Shown here piece after piece: positions 7,095 to 15,281 of a stretch of DNA of 35,524 nucleotides. The notes beneath the pieces are model-generated. The model saw only the letters and a list, made by a program, of their open reading frames with translations. It did no database searches and was not told where the DNA came from. How positions within the stretch are numbered: position 1 is the stretch's first letter; every line of letters starts with the position of its first letter. The position numbers were made by a program, and so were the translations under genes. The DNA is from Phycisphaerae bacterium (GTDB lineage: Bacteria > Planctomycetota > Phycisphaerae > Sedimentisphaerales > Anaerobacaceae), in contig JAAYBV010000020.1 of assembly GCA_012744475.1 (NCBI GenBank), positions 1 through 35,524 on the forward strand, in the 5' to 3' direction.

Positions 7095-7123
7095 TTGCAT
7101 CTTGCACTTTCGAATGGTAGCAT
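7095..7123 (+). promoter_or_regulatory. Possible sigma-70-type promoter of the EVE-nuclease gene
   Basis: TTGCAT at 7095-7100 and TAGCAT at 7118-7123 are separated by 17 bases, in the correct position to transcribe the EVE-nuclease gene. The -10 matches only four of six consensus bases, so this is tentative. It lies just outside the family 1 palindrome. Confidence 0.35.
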
Positions 7124-7233
7124 AGTGAGAGCAGACTATCGCTCGGAGACGTTTCCAGATGGGTCGGGTGCAGAAGAGCATCATGCAGCACCCGGGAACG
7201 AGATTTGTCGTCTGTAAGGGAGCTTCGCACACC

Positions 7234-8337
7234 ATGAATTACTGGACCGATCTATTCACACCCGAGACGTATGAAGCATTCAGCCGTTCCGATCGTTCCA
7301 TCTCCGGTTTTCGCGAATCTCAGCGAGGAATGGCAGCCAGAGTGCGTCCCGGGGACAAGTTCATCTGCTATATGGTCAGAATGTCTCGTTGGATCGGTAT
7401 CCTCGAAGTGGTCGACGGGCCGTTCATGGACGACAAGCCCATATTCGTTCCAGAAGACGATCCCTTTGTCGTGCGTTTCAAGGTCCAGCCCACCGTGTGG
7501 CTGCATAGCGAACACACCGTACCGATGCGAGAACCCGAGGTATTCTCACATCTGACTTTTACGCGCGATGTTGAGTCGGGCGGTTATTGGCTCGGTCCAC
7601 TCCGTCGAAGCTTACAGAAGTTGAACGAAGCGGATGGTGAATTCCTGGAAGCGCTTCTTCACCGACAACAAGAGGAACAGAAACCCTTTGAGCTGGATCG
7701 AGATCAGTATGACAGGGCGTTGAAGCGTCGAATTCAACGGGTGGAGGGCTCAGTTGTCGTCAGCGTCCCAGACGACAGCCATGAGGATGGAGTTGCGATC
7801 CAACACCCTTCGACGGACCGCGAGTCAATCCGCATACAAGCGGACTTGTGCCGTATCGGAGAGGCGATGGGTCTGAAGATATGGCTCCCGATGGCTGACA
7901 GGTCGAGAGTTACGGAATTCTGGACGCCGCAGACAGGAGTTCTTCTGGAACGTCTTCCGTTGAACTATGATGAGACAACGCTCGATACAGTCATGCGTAT
8001 CGACGTCCTGTGGCTCAAAGGCCGAGCCATTACCCGGGCCTTTGAGATTGAGCACACAACGGCGATTTATTCCGGCCTCCTTCGAATGGCAGACCTGTGT
8101 GCTCTCTTGCCGAACATCAATGTCTCATTGCATATCGTTGCCCCGGAAACACGACGTGATAAGGTGTTCCAGGAGATCACACGCCCGGTGTTCTCCCTTC
8201 TGGAGCATTCGCCGCTTTCAGAACGATGCACGTATCTTTCGTACGACAGTGTCCATGAACTGACCAAACTGCAGTACTTGGCGCACACGACCGACAGCGT
8301 TCTTGACGAATTCGTCGAATATGCCGACAGCATGTAG
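7234..8337 (+). CDS. EVE-domain protein with probable PD-(D/E)XK nuclease domain
   Basis: The 367-residue protein opens with an EVE domain (PUA superfamily): MNYWTDLFTPETYEAF, then GMAARVRPGDKFICYM and RWIGILEVV, ending near residue 110-135. EVE and related folds bind modified bases. After a charged linker, the C-terminal half holds an acidic cluster compatible with a PD-(D/E)XK nuclease core: Asp257 in MRIDVLWLKG, then Glu271-x-Glu273 in AFEIEHTT, followed by a helix SGLLRMADLCALLPNI. The canonical Lys is Glu here. A base-modification reader joined to a nuclease suggests a type IV-like, modification-dependent restriction enzyme acting against modified phage DNA (inference). ATG 7234 begins exactly at the EVE fold and has AAGGGAG upstream; ATGs at 7159 and 7183 would add sequence unlike the family. 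Codon use looks less GC-biased than that of the neighbours, hinting at transfer. Two copies of one palindrome flank it. Confidence 0.75.
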   Translation: MNYWTDLFTPETYEAFSRSDRSISGFRESQRGMAARVRPGDKFICYMVRMSRWIGILEVVDGPFMDDKPIFVPEDDPFVVRFKVQPTVWLHSEHTVPMREPEVFSHLTFTRDVESGGYWLGPLRRSLQKLNEADGEFLEALLHRQQEEQKPFELDRDQYDRALKRRIQRVEGSVVVSVPDDSHEDGVAIQHPSTDRESIRIQADLCRIGEAMGLKIWLPMADRSRVTEFWTPQTGVLLERLPLNYDETTLDTVMRIDVLWLKGRAITRAFEIEHTTAIYSGLLRMADLCALLPNINVSLHIVAPETRRDKVFQEITRPVFSLLEHSPLSERCTYLSYDSVHELTKLQYLAHTTDSVLDEFVEYADSM

Positions 8338-8368
8338 GCTTTGATTGTGTTCGATGAGCCGGTTACGG

Positions 8369-8421
8369 ATGGCGTGCCACGTGCCAACAACAGGGGTGTG
8401 TGTTGGCACGTGGCACGCCAT
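8369..8421. repeat. Family 1 long-hairpin palindrome, copy 3
   Basis: Arms 8369-8389 and 8401-8421 are perfectly complementary over 21 bp around the loop ACAGGGGTGTG. It starts 31 bases after the EVE-nuclease stop codon. With copy 2 it brackets that gene in direct orientation. Confidence 0.92.
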
Positions 8422-8466
8422 CGTGTGCGCGGGCGGATCATCATTCGGCACTGCGGGTCGGGGGGA

Positions 8467-9021
8467 TCAGTGGAGATGGCGCAGGCGGGTGTTGATGGCT
8501 TTGAGGTCGAAGACCTCGGGGTCGTAATGGCCGGCCCATTCGAGCAGTTCTCCGTGGCGCGGGTCGTCGGGATGTTCCCTGGCTTTGATGAGGCTGGCGT
8601 AGCCCCATGTCCCGCCGCAATCCTCGGGCGGACAGGCGCGCTTGCCGGCCAGGCACAAGGGATACCGCACGCCGGCCTCGGGCTCGAGGATCTTCTCGAC
8701 GGTCAGGCTGTGACGCCAGCCGTCGCCGAAATCGTACGTGTAGCGGAGCTTGGCTTTTTCCCGCGTGACGACGTCGCAGAGCCTCACATCGGTGTCGCCG
8801 GCGGTCGTCGCCGTATCGAATTCCTCGTTGACCGAAGGCGCATAGCGGTTGTTGCCGACGCGAAACTCGTGCAGATGGCAGTTCTCCCAGCCCATGGCCA
8901 CCTGGATGACGTCGTGCAGCTCGGCCAGCCTGATCTCGCCGGGGACCTGCACGCGCCGCCAGATGGGCGGGCGAATGTCATCCAGCGTGATCTTGATCTG
9001 ATAGATCTTCTGTTCACTCAT
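8467..9021 (-). CDS. pRiA4b ORF-3-like protein
   Basis: The 184-residue protein matches the plasmid pRiA4b ORF-3 family, whose role is not known. It shows the family pattern of an N-terminal strand IYQIKITLDDIRPPIWRRVQ, then LHDVIQVAMGWENCHLHEF, then YTYDFGDGWRHSLTVEKIL, and finally a cysteine-containing CPPEDCGGTWGY segment. The ATG at 9021 overlaps the stop codon of the upstream nucleotide-sugar dehydrogenase (TGATG), so the two are probably translationally coupled. An in-frame extension to 9138 lies wholly inside the dehydrogenase coding sequence and is rejected. The family is widespread on plasmids and chromosomes; pairing with a sugar dehydrogenase may be incidental. Confidence 0.88.
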   Translation of the reverse strand: MSEQKIYQIKITLDDIRPPIWRRVQVPGEIRLAELHDVIQVAMGWENCHLHEFRVGNNRYAPSVNEEFDTATTAGDTDVRLCDVVTREKAKLRYTYDFGDGWRHSLTVEKILEPEAGVRYPLCLAGKRACPPEDCGGTWGYASLIKAREHPDDPRHGELLEWAGHYDPEVFDLKAINTRLRHLH

Positions 9022-10661
9022 CAGGTGCCTTTGACCTCCTTCTTGATCCGCTGGATGTGGCCCCGGCCGAGGGCCTTGACCTCGCAGCCGAGCTCGAAGT
9101 ACCGCCGGATGCGAGCGTCGTCGAGAATCCCGAAGCAATCCACCACCGCCAGCGGTCCGCCCGCCCAGCCGACCACCTGATCGGGGTCGAGCTTCAGGTA
9201 CGCCTCGTGCGGGACCGCCAGGATCAGCGCCTCAGCGCCGGCGATCGCCTTGGCCAGGTCCTTCTGGACGACCGTGCTGGTCAGGTGCTCCTGGTTGCGG
9301 AAGAAGCGCGACCACGAGTGTCCCGGAGCCGGGTAGGTGTCTTGCGATTCCAGCTCGTACCAGTGGTCAACGTAGGGATCGTGGACGCGAATGTCGGCGC
9401 CCATCTCCGTCAGCTTGCGCGCCACCATCTCGCTGCCGCTGTACCGCGTGTCGCCGACGTCCTGGCGGTAGCTGGCGCCGCAGATCAGGACCTCGGCGCC
9501 GGCGATGTAGCGACCCATGTTCCGCAGGGCGTCGCGGGTCAGTTGCGCCACGTGCAGGCCGCGCGTGTCGTTGATGTCGATCGCGGTGGGGGTGAGTCTG
9601 AAAACTTCGTCGCCGTCCTCGAAGCCGAGGATGTGCTTGTAGGCCCAGTAGCCCAGGCCGCCGTCCTTGGGCAGGCAGTAGCCGCCGATGCCCGGGCCGG
9701 GGAAGATCATGTTGTTGTGCGTCGGGCGCATCCGGATGGCGTTGATGACCTTGATGAGGTCCACGCCGTTGCGCTCGGCGAACAGGCTCCACTCGTTCAG
9801 GAAGGCCAGGGTGGTGGCGCGGTAGGAGTTCTCGACGATTTTGGTGGTCTCCGATTCGATGGGCCGGTCCATCACGGTCAGCGGGAACTGCTCGGTGTTG
9901 AGGACCTCGCGGAGGAATTTCTCGACGCGGCGGCGGGCCTCGGCGTTGCAGCCGGAGCAGACGCGCCAGAAGTCGCGGATCGACGAGACGTAGTGCCGGC
10001 CGGGCATGACGCGCTCGAAGCTGTGCGCCAGCAGAGGTTCGGAGTGAATTCCCCGCGTGGCGAACGCCTTCTTCATGATCGGCCAGGCGACGAACTCCGT
10101 GGTGCCCGGCGCGACGGTGGTCTCGATGAGCACCAGGCACGGCGGCTCGATCCGCTCGCCGATCGTCCGCATGGTCGCCTCCAGGGCGCTCATCTCGGCC
10201 TCGCCGCTGCGCATGTTGCCCAGCTCGTGCTTGGTGTAGTCGCACTGGACGTCGACGACGACGCAGTCGGCCAGCTTCAGACAGTCGCTGTTGTAGGTGG
10301 CGATCAGGGTCTTCTTTTCGAGGACGCATCGCGCGATCATCGGGTCGACCTCGGGGTCCTCGGCCTTGACCGGGGACTGGCCGCGATTGAGCAGGGGGAT
10401 CTTCCAGTAGCTGCGCGAGCTGGGACGCTGGCAGCCGATGACGAACTTGTTGGGCCGGCCCGTCTGCCTGTCCACCGTGTCGGCGATGATGGCCGCCATC
10501 ACTGCGCCGACGAAGCCGACGCCCATCACCACGACCACCTCCTTGCCTTCGGCCCGGGCGGCCTCGGCGAGAGCGCGGACGCGCTCGAATTCCCCCGCGT
10601 ACTGCTCGGGGCTCGGCAGTTCAAATTTCTCTCCCGTCGGACTTGCGGAATACTGGCTCAT
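9021..10661 (-). CDS. Nucleotide-sugar dehydrogenase (UDP-glucose/GDP-mannose dehydrogenase family)
   Basis: The 546-residue cytoplasmic enzyme is predicted to oxidise the C6 hydroxyl of a UDP- or GDP-sugar with two NAD+ to give a uronate for surface polysaccharide. The N-terminal Rossmann motif is VVVMGVGFVGAVMAA. The catalytic thiol is Cys329 in GGYCLPKDGG, and ICGASYRQDVGDTRYSGSEM lies in the C-terminal NAD/UDP-binding domain. It is about 100 residues longer than typical UDP-glucose dehydrogenases. Extra sequence lies in the first 40 residues and near RPSSRSYWKIPLLNRGQSPV, so the exact substrate is uncertain. ATG 10661 has AGAGGAA upstream on the minus strand; an in-frame start at 10772 lacks one. 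Its stop overlaps the start of the pRiA4b-like gene. Confidence 0.88.
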   Translation of the reverse strand: MSQYSASPTGEKFELPSPEQYAGEFERVRALAEAARAEGKEVVVVMGVGFVGAVMAAIIADTVDRQTGRPNKFVIGCQRPSSRSYWKIPLLNRGQSPVKAEDPEVDPMIARCVLEKKTLIATYNSDCLKLADCVVVDVQCDYTKHELGNMRSGEAEMSALEATMRTIGERIEPPCLVLIETTVAPGTTEFVAWPIMKKAFATRGIHSEPLLAHSFERVMPGRHYVSSIRDFWRVCSGCNAEARRRVEKFLREVLNTEQFPLTVMDRPIESETTKIVENSYRATTLAFLNEWSLFAERNGVDLIKVINAIRMRPTHNNMIFPGPGIGGYCLPKDGGLGYWAYKHILGFEDGDEVFRLTPTAIDINDTRGLHVAQLTRDALRNMGRYIAGAEVLICGASYRQDVGDTRYSGSEMVARKLTEMGADIRVHDPYVDHWYELESQDTYPAPGHSWSRFFRNQEHLTSTVVQKDLAKAIAGAEALILAVPHEAYLKLDPDQVVGWAGGPLAVVDCFGILDDARIRRYFELGCEVKALGRGHIQRIKKEVKGT

Positions 10662-10831
10662 GCTCGAGTTCCTCTTAAAGTCACCAATCCCTGGACGCAC
10701 GGCCGGCGATCCCGACGTCTGTCGGAACCTGCACGCCACGCATCGCATGAGCTTAGCCACAAACCCGCGCAAGGCAAGGCTTTTCCGCTCATTTGGACGC
10801 AGTCTTGCGGGCCGAAGGGGTGGCGTGGGTT

Positions 10832-10860
10832 TTGCATCGGAGGGACGGAAATGCTATAAT
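10832..10860 (+). promoter_or_regulatory. Sigma-70-type promoter of the LamG gene
   Basis: TTGCAT at 10832-10837 is followed after exactly 17 bases by a perfect TATAAT at 10855-10860, 75 bases before the start codon of the LamG protein at 10936. This is the best promoter match in the window. Confidence 0.6.
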
Positions 10861-10935
10861 ACCGGGGCGGCAAGTCGCCAAGCTGTCCGGCGGTCCGGCC
10901 GGGCACATCGGAAGGCGGAGTTGGAGGTCGAAGTC

Positions 10936-13176
10936 ATGCCAACGGCAGGGTGGTTCGCTGCCTGGACGGTGTTGCTGTGCTGTACGTCTGCGCTTCGGGC
11001 GGACGGGGGGGACCTGGAGTACCCCAGTGCTCTGCGCGACGCCTACGATGCCGATGACAGTTGCTGGATCGGCATGGGCGTGACCGGGGAGTATCCCGTC
11101 GCGGTTGTGCCGGAAAAGTGGCTGGTCGGGCCTCCGCCGTCGGAGCTGTCGGCGGTTACGATGCCGACCGATCACTGGGTGGAACTGCTGTACCGTGGCC
11201 GGATCGTGGGTGCCGACGGCAACGATGTACTGATCCGCGAGTGGGGCAAGGCCGGCGAAGAGGCGATCGTGTTTCTCACCGACGGAGCCGACCAGGAATA
11301 CCCTATCGCCTTGGCCAAGGCGGACCTGGCGATCCAGGCGGTCAGCTATATCGATCTGGCCCTGCCCGAGGTGTTCACGCCGTTTGCCCCTCGCGGCGTA
11401 CGTCTGGTGGCGCTGGACAACGGGGGAGGCGCGCCGGGGTTCGATGTGGCGTCGGTGCAGGCCCGTGTCCTGCGGGCCTGCGGTCCGAAGGCCGACCATC
11501 CTGCCCCTGTCGACGGCGCGACGGGAGTTGCGCCCGACGTGACGCTGGTCTGGACGCCTGCATGCGCTGCGGTCGACCAGAGCCTGTACCTCAGCGACAG
11601 GCGGTCTCTGGTCGAATCGGCCGATGCATCGGTCCGGCTCTCGCTTCTGCCGCCCGACGCCAACTGCTTCGAGCCCAACGGATTGACGCTGAACACGAAG
11701 TACTACTGGCGGGTGGACGCCAACGGGGCCGGCCCCGGCGAGGTCTGGTCCTTCACCACGGTCGATCATATCGTGATCGACGACTTCGACACCTACGGCA
11801 TCTCCGGCGGCTATCTCTACGAGACCTGGCACACACGCGGCAAGGCGCGCGTCGGAGAAGAGTCGTTTCAGGCCCGACGCAGTTGCCCTCAGTGCATGCG
11901 GTTCATCTACTACTACGACAGCGTCTACCTCTCCGAGACGTATCGCGACTTCCAGCCGGCGCAGGACTGGACGCAGGCAGGGGTCCGGACCCTCGTGTTG
12001 TGGCTGTACGGCATGCCGGGCAACGACACCCAGGGCCGGATGTACGCGGCGCTGAGCGACGGGACTGCCGAGTGCCGCGTGACCTACGACGGCGACAAGG
12101 GAATCTTCACGAGGCCGGAGTGGGGCGTCTGGCGAGTTCCGCTGGCGGATTTCAACGGGGTGGACCTGAGCGCGGTTTCCAGTCTGGCGTTGGGATTTGT
12201 TTTTCCCTCGGCCCAGCCGGGCGAGTACGGCAGTGGAACCATCTACGTCGACGACGTCAGTCTCTACTCATCGCTGTGCCTTGAGGAGCATCGTTCGTCG
12301 GCCGACCTGACGGCCGATTGCCGGGTCGATCACCGTGACCTGAGGCAGATGGCGATGCAGTGGCTCGGCAGTCGCGGCCGGGTGGTGGATGTGGTCGCCC
12401 CGGGCGCGCCGGTGCTGTGGTATGCGTTCGACGGCAACGCCTACGACAGCGCGGGATTCGCCCACGGGCAGATCCAGGGGCGTCCGACGTTCGAGACCGG
12501 CGTGCACGGACGCGCCATCCACATGGTCAATCGGGGTGACGCCGTGGTGGTTTCCAACACACCGACCGTGTTCGCGGGCATTGGCGACGCGATCACGATT
12601 GCATTCTGGCAGCGCGGCGACGATTCGGCCCATCGCAACGACACGCTGTGCTGCTCGGACTACGCGTACGGCCGGTCCAATCCATCGATTGCCGTGCACC
12701 TGGGCTGCTGGAGGGATGCGGGGCAGTATCGGTGGGATTGCGGCTCGCCCTGGTCGTTTGCCAATCGCGTCGCGGGTCATCACCGTTCCAGTAACGAATG
12801 GACCGGACGCTGGAACCACTGGGCCTTCACCAAGGACGTTCGGGTCGGATCGCCGGGACAGAAGGGCCTGATGCGGGTCTATCTCAACGGTGTGCTCTAC
12901 GACAGCCGCCCGGGCACCGATTCTCCGATCCGAGACATCAAATCGTTCCAGGTCGGGTCGGGATGGTATGGACACTACGACGGCCTGATCGACGACTTCC
13001 AGATCTACGACTACGCGTTGAGCGAGGCGGAGGTCGCCTATCTGGCCAGTGACGGCACGGGCCGGCTCCCTTGGGACCTGGGTTTGACCGCCGATCTGGA
13101 CGACAGTTGGACCGTGGACTTTGGCGATTTCGCGATCCTGGCCGACGCATGGCTCGACAGCCAGCTCTGGCCGTAG
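10936..13176 (+). CDS. Secreted LamG-domain protein with two dockerin-like segments
   Basis: The 746-residue product has a signal peptide (MPTAGWFAAWTVLLCCTSAL). A fibronectin/Ig-like block at about 190-275 includes PVDGATGVAPDVTLVW and KYYWRVDANG. Next comes a carbohydrate-binding-like domain beginning IDDFDTYG and including TIYVDDVSLY. A first dockerin-like segment near 456-475 reads DLTADCRVDHRDLRQMAMQW. A concanavalin-type LamG domain spans about 494-705, and a second dockerin-like segment, DLDDSWTVDFGDFAILADAW, lies near the C-terminus. This layout is common in Planctomycetota surface proteins that bind polysaccharide or hold complexes together; no glycosidase domain is visible. ATG 10936 has TTGGAGG eight bases upstream; the frame stays open to 10438 but that region overlaps the dehydrogenase. 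It is convergent with the propeller glycosidase, with four bases between. Confidence 0.88.
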   Translation: MPTAGWFAAWTVLLCCTSALRADGGDLEYPSALRDAYDADDSCWIGMGVTGEYPVAVVPEKWLVGPPPSELSAVTMPTDHWVELLYRGRIVGADGNDVLIREWGKAGEEAIVFLTDGADQEYPIALAKADLAIQAVSYIDLALPEVFTPFAPRGVRLVALDNGGGAPGFDVASVQARVLRACGPKADHPAPVDGATGVAPDVTLVWTPACAAVDQSLYLSDRRSLVESADASVRLSLLPPDANCFEPNGLTLNTKYYWRVDANGAGPGEVWSFTTVDHIVIDDFDTYGISGGYLYETWHTRGKARVGEESFQARRSCPQCMRFIYYYDSVYLSETYRDFQPAQDWTQAGVRTLVLWLYGMPGNDTQGRMYAALSDGTAECRVTYDGDKGIFTRPEWGVWRVPLADFNGVDLSAVSSLALGFVFPSAQPGEYGSGTIYVDDVSLYSSLCLEEHRSSADLTADCRVDHRDLRQMAMQWLGSRGRVVDVVAPGAPVLWYAFDGNAYDSAGFAHGQIQGRPTFETGVHGRAIHMVNRGDAVVVSNTPTVFAGIGDAITIAFWQRGDDSAHRNDTLCCSDYAYGRSNPSIAVHLGCWRDAGQYRWDCGSPWSFANRVAGHHRSSNEWTGRWNHWAFTKDVRVGSPGQKGLMRVYLNGVLYDSRPGTDSPIRDIKSFQVGSGWYGHYDGLIDDFQIYDYALSEAEVAYLASDGTGRLPWDLGLTADLDDSWTVDFGDFAILADAWLDSQLWP

Positions 13177-13180
13177 GGGC

Positions 13181-14272
13181 CTAACGTGGTTCCGGCTTGG
13201 AACGAAGATCGCGCGATGTGGCCAGAGCGATGACGCGCCCCTGGTCGCCGACGGCGCAGTAGAAGTGGTAGACGATTCCCTCGTGTTTGACCAGCCAGGG
13301 TTTGTGGGCATAGGTTTCGTCGTACGGTTCCGAGGGCGCCACCAGGTCGGGGCCGTCCCACCTGGTCCAGTGCACCAGGTCGTGGGAGCAGGCGAACGTG
13401 TCGAAGGCCTTGGGTCGCCAGAACGCTCCGAAGTAGAACATCACCCAGACATCGCCCATCCGCACGACCTGCGGATCGCCGGAGATGCCGGTGTGGTTGT
13501 CGATCACCGGTTCGGTCCCGTATCGCAGCCATTGCCGCATGTCGTGGGAGACCGCCATGCCGATCCGCTCGGGGCTGCCCTGGGCCTTGCCGTTGTAGAA
13601 CATCACGAACGGATAACCGAGCGTCCGATCCTTGTCGTGAATGATGTTGCTCTTGTACTGCGTCAGGCTCTCCCAGGGACGCACATCCGGCTGATCGCGT
13701 GACAGAACCGGCTCGTCGAGGCGATGCCATGGAGCCGGTCGGGTCGGCTCCTGCGTCCAGGCGATGCCGATCGCCAGCGGGTCGGTCTCATAGCCCTTCA
13801 GCGCGCCGCCGATGTAGGACATCCAGCATTTACCGTCGTAGGGTTCCAGTTCGTACGAGCCTGCCCACGTGGTGTCCTGGAGGGCGACGTAGCCGGCCGC
13901 CTGCACCGCGTCCCATCCCTCGTTGCGGAACGGCAGAATCCGGCCCAGCGGTCGCCAGTTCAGCAGGTCGTTGCTGTCGGCGATGGCGGTCTCGTATCCA
14001 TCGCCGTCGAAGAGGATGTAGATCATGTACCATTTCGCATCGCACCGAAAGACGCTGGGGCAGTCGAGTTTCTTGTCGTGTTCGCCTTTGAGGATCACGC
14101 CGTATTTGAACAGCGTCCGAGCCTCCTCGTAGACATGCTGCATGACCGCCGGCTCCACCGTCTTTCGCTGCGACTGGGCCGGCACGACCTGACGCTCCAC
14201 GGCGGCGCTGCCGGTCGTCCGAGAGCCAAGGAATGCCGCCACTGCAAGGACTATCGCTGTCTTCGTCGTCAT
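13181..14272 (-). CDS. Secreted five-bladed-propeller glycosidase (GH43/GH130-like)
   Basis: The 363-residue protein has a signal peptide (MTTKTAIVLAVAAFLGS) and then repeated propeller blades of the GH43/GH32/GH130 superfamily. These are seen as LDCPSVFRCDAKWYMIYILF, YETAIADSNDLLNWRPLG, YPFVMFYNGKA, IGMAVSHDMRQWLRYG and VWVMFYFGAF. Each blade pairs a W/F-x-M-x-Y strand with an SxDLxxW turn, as in glycosidases and phosphorylases acting on beta-linked sugars. The first-blade Asp in KLDCPSV is the candidate catalytic base. Family level is uncertain. ATG 14272 follows GGAGAAG on the minus strand. The frame remains open to 15241, but that part overlaps the NmrA remnant and contains no family sequence. 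It probably acts with the neighbouring LamG protein outside the cytoplasm (inference). Confidence 0.8.
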   Translation of the reverse strand: MTTKTAIVLAVAAFLGSRTTGSAAVERQVVPAQSQRKTVEPAVMQHVYEEARTLFKYGVILKGEHDKKLDCPSVFRCDAKWYMIYILFDGDGYETAIADSNDLLNWRPLGRILPFRNEGWDAVQAAGYVALQDTTWAGSYELEPYDGKCWMSYIGGALKGYETDPLAIGIAWTQEPTRPAPWHRLDEPVLSRDQPDVRPWESLTQYKSNIIHDKDRTLGYPFVMFYNGKAQGSPERIGMAVSHDMRQWLRYGTEPVIDNHTGISGDPQVVRMGDVWVMFYFGAFWRPKAFDTFACSHDLVHWTRWDGPDLVAPSEPYDETYAHKPWLVKHEGIVYHFYCAVGDQGRVIALATSRDLRSKPEPR

Positions 14273-14508
14273 CAGCACTTCTCCGGCTGCTCGATCAACA
14301 TCGCATTTCGGAATCCCCGACGCTGTGCACCATGATACCGCGATGCAATCCGCACGACAACGGAGACTCGCTTGGCGCAGTCTCAGCGACGCAGGAGCGA
14401 ATTCGCGAACCGCTCCCGCATCGGTGGTCGTATGGAGATGCAGATACGCAGCAGTGGCTGCATCCCTTATGAAGAATGACCATCCAGGTTTTGCTGGAGG
14501 ACAAGGCG

Positions 14509-15244
14509 ATGGAAGCCAAGAAGACCATTCTCGTTGTCGGCGCGACGGGCGCCCAGGGCGGCAGTGTTGCACGTCACTTGTTGGCCGGCAACACGTTCCA
14601 AGTCCGCTGTCTGACCCGGCATCCGGATTCCGAGAAGGCAAGAGCATTGCGCCAAGCAGACGCGGAGATCGTCCAGGGCGACCTCGAAGACGCCGCATCT
14701 CGACATGAAGGCGCAGCTCGAAGAATACACGCGTCGTCTCGGCCTGAAAGCCACGTTCGTCCACGTCGCATTCTACTTCGAGAACTTCCTGACGTTCTTC
14801 CCGCCGCAGGCGCAGGAGGACGGCTCCTTCGCGTTCGGATTCCCCCAGGCAGACACTCCCCTGGCGGGGGTCGCGGTCGAGGACGTGGGCAGTATCGTCT
14901 CGATCCTCTTCGAGAGGCCACAGGATTATCTCGGCCAAGTGGTCGGCATCATCGGCGACGACCTGACGGGCGACCAGTACGCCGAGACGATGACGCGCAT
15001 CCTGGGAACCAGGGTGACCTATCGCCACGTGCCCCGCGAGGAGTTCGCCGCTCCGGGGAACCCCGGCGTCGAAGATCTGGCCAACATGTTCGAGTTCAAC
15101 CGCTTCTACATTCCCAACCGACGGGCGGATGTGGAGATGTGCCGGGCCTTGAACCCGAAGATGCAGACGTTCGAAACCTGGCTCACGTCGAACAAAGGAG
15201 CCTTCGTGAGACTCTTTGAACGCGAGCACGCCCGCCTGCACTGA
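14509..15244 (+). pseudogene. NmrA-like NAD(P)-binding protein, broken by an internal deletion
   Basis: The N-terminal part (14509 to about 14692) encodes KKTILVVGATGAQGGSVARH, a Rossmann dinucleotide site, and continues to QGDLEDAA. Family-like sequence then resumes one frame over at about 14693 with PHLDMKAQLEEYTRRLGLKA and runs to the stop at 15242. Intact NmrA-like proteins of this group have roughly 50 or more residues between these blocks, so a deletion that also shifts the frame appears to have removed the middle of the gene. ATG 14509 has GGAGG eight bases upstream. The first frame alone stays open to 15219 but reads as out-of-frame sequence. A stand-alone product from ATG 14705 (179 residues) is possible but would lack the cofactor site. 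NmrA proteins sense NAD(P) redox state or act as SDR-type enzymes. Confidence 0.75.
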
Positions 15245-15281
15245 CGCGGGTCGTCAGGCGCGTTTAGGGCAACGGACGAGC

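Noticed and set aside
4880-7123. 747-residue open frame on the minus strand opposite the Toprim/ATPase gene
   Set aside because: It has no recognisable domain, crosses intergenic repeats and mirrors a plus-strand gene with clear Walker and Toprim motifs. It is a GC-rich shadow frame.
9057-10859. 600-residue plus-strand frame opposite the nucleotide-sugar dehydrogenase
   Set aside because: It is the antisense of a gene with intact Rossmann and catalytic cysteine motifs, and its sequence is low complexity.
10438-10935. N-terminal extension of the LamG protein
   Set aside because: It overlaps the dehydrogenase gene, lies upstream of a good promoter and would hide a clear signal peptide at 10936.
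14273-15241. N-terminal extension of the propeller glycosidase on the minus strand
   Set aside because: It is antisense to the NmrA remnant, and the signal peptide begins at 14272.
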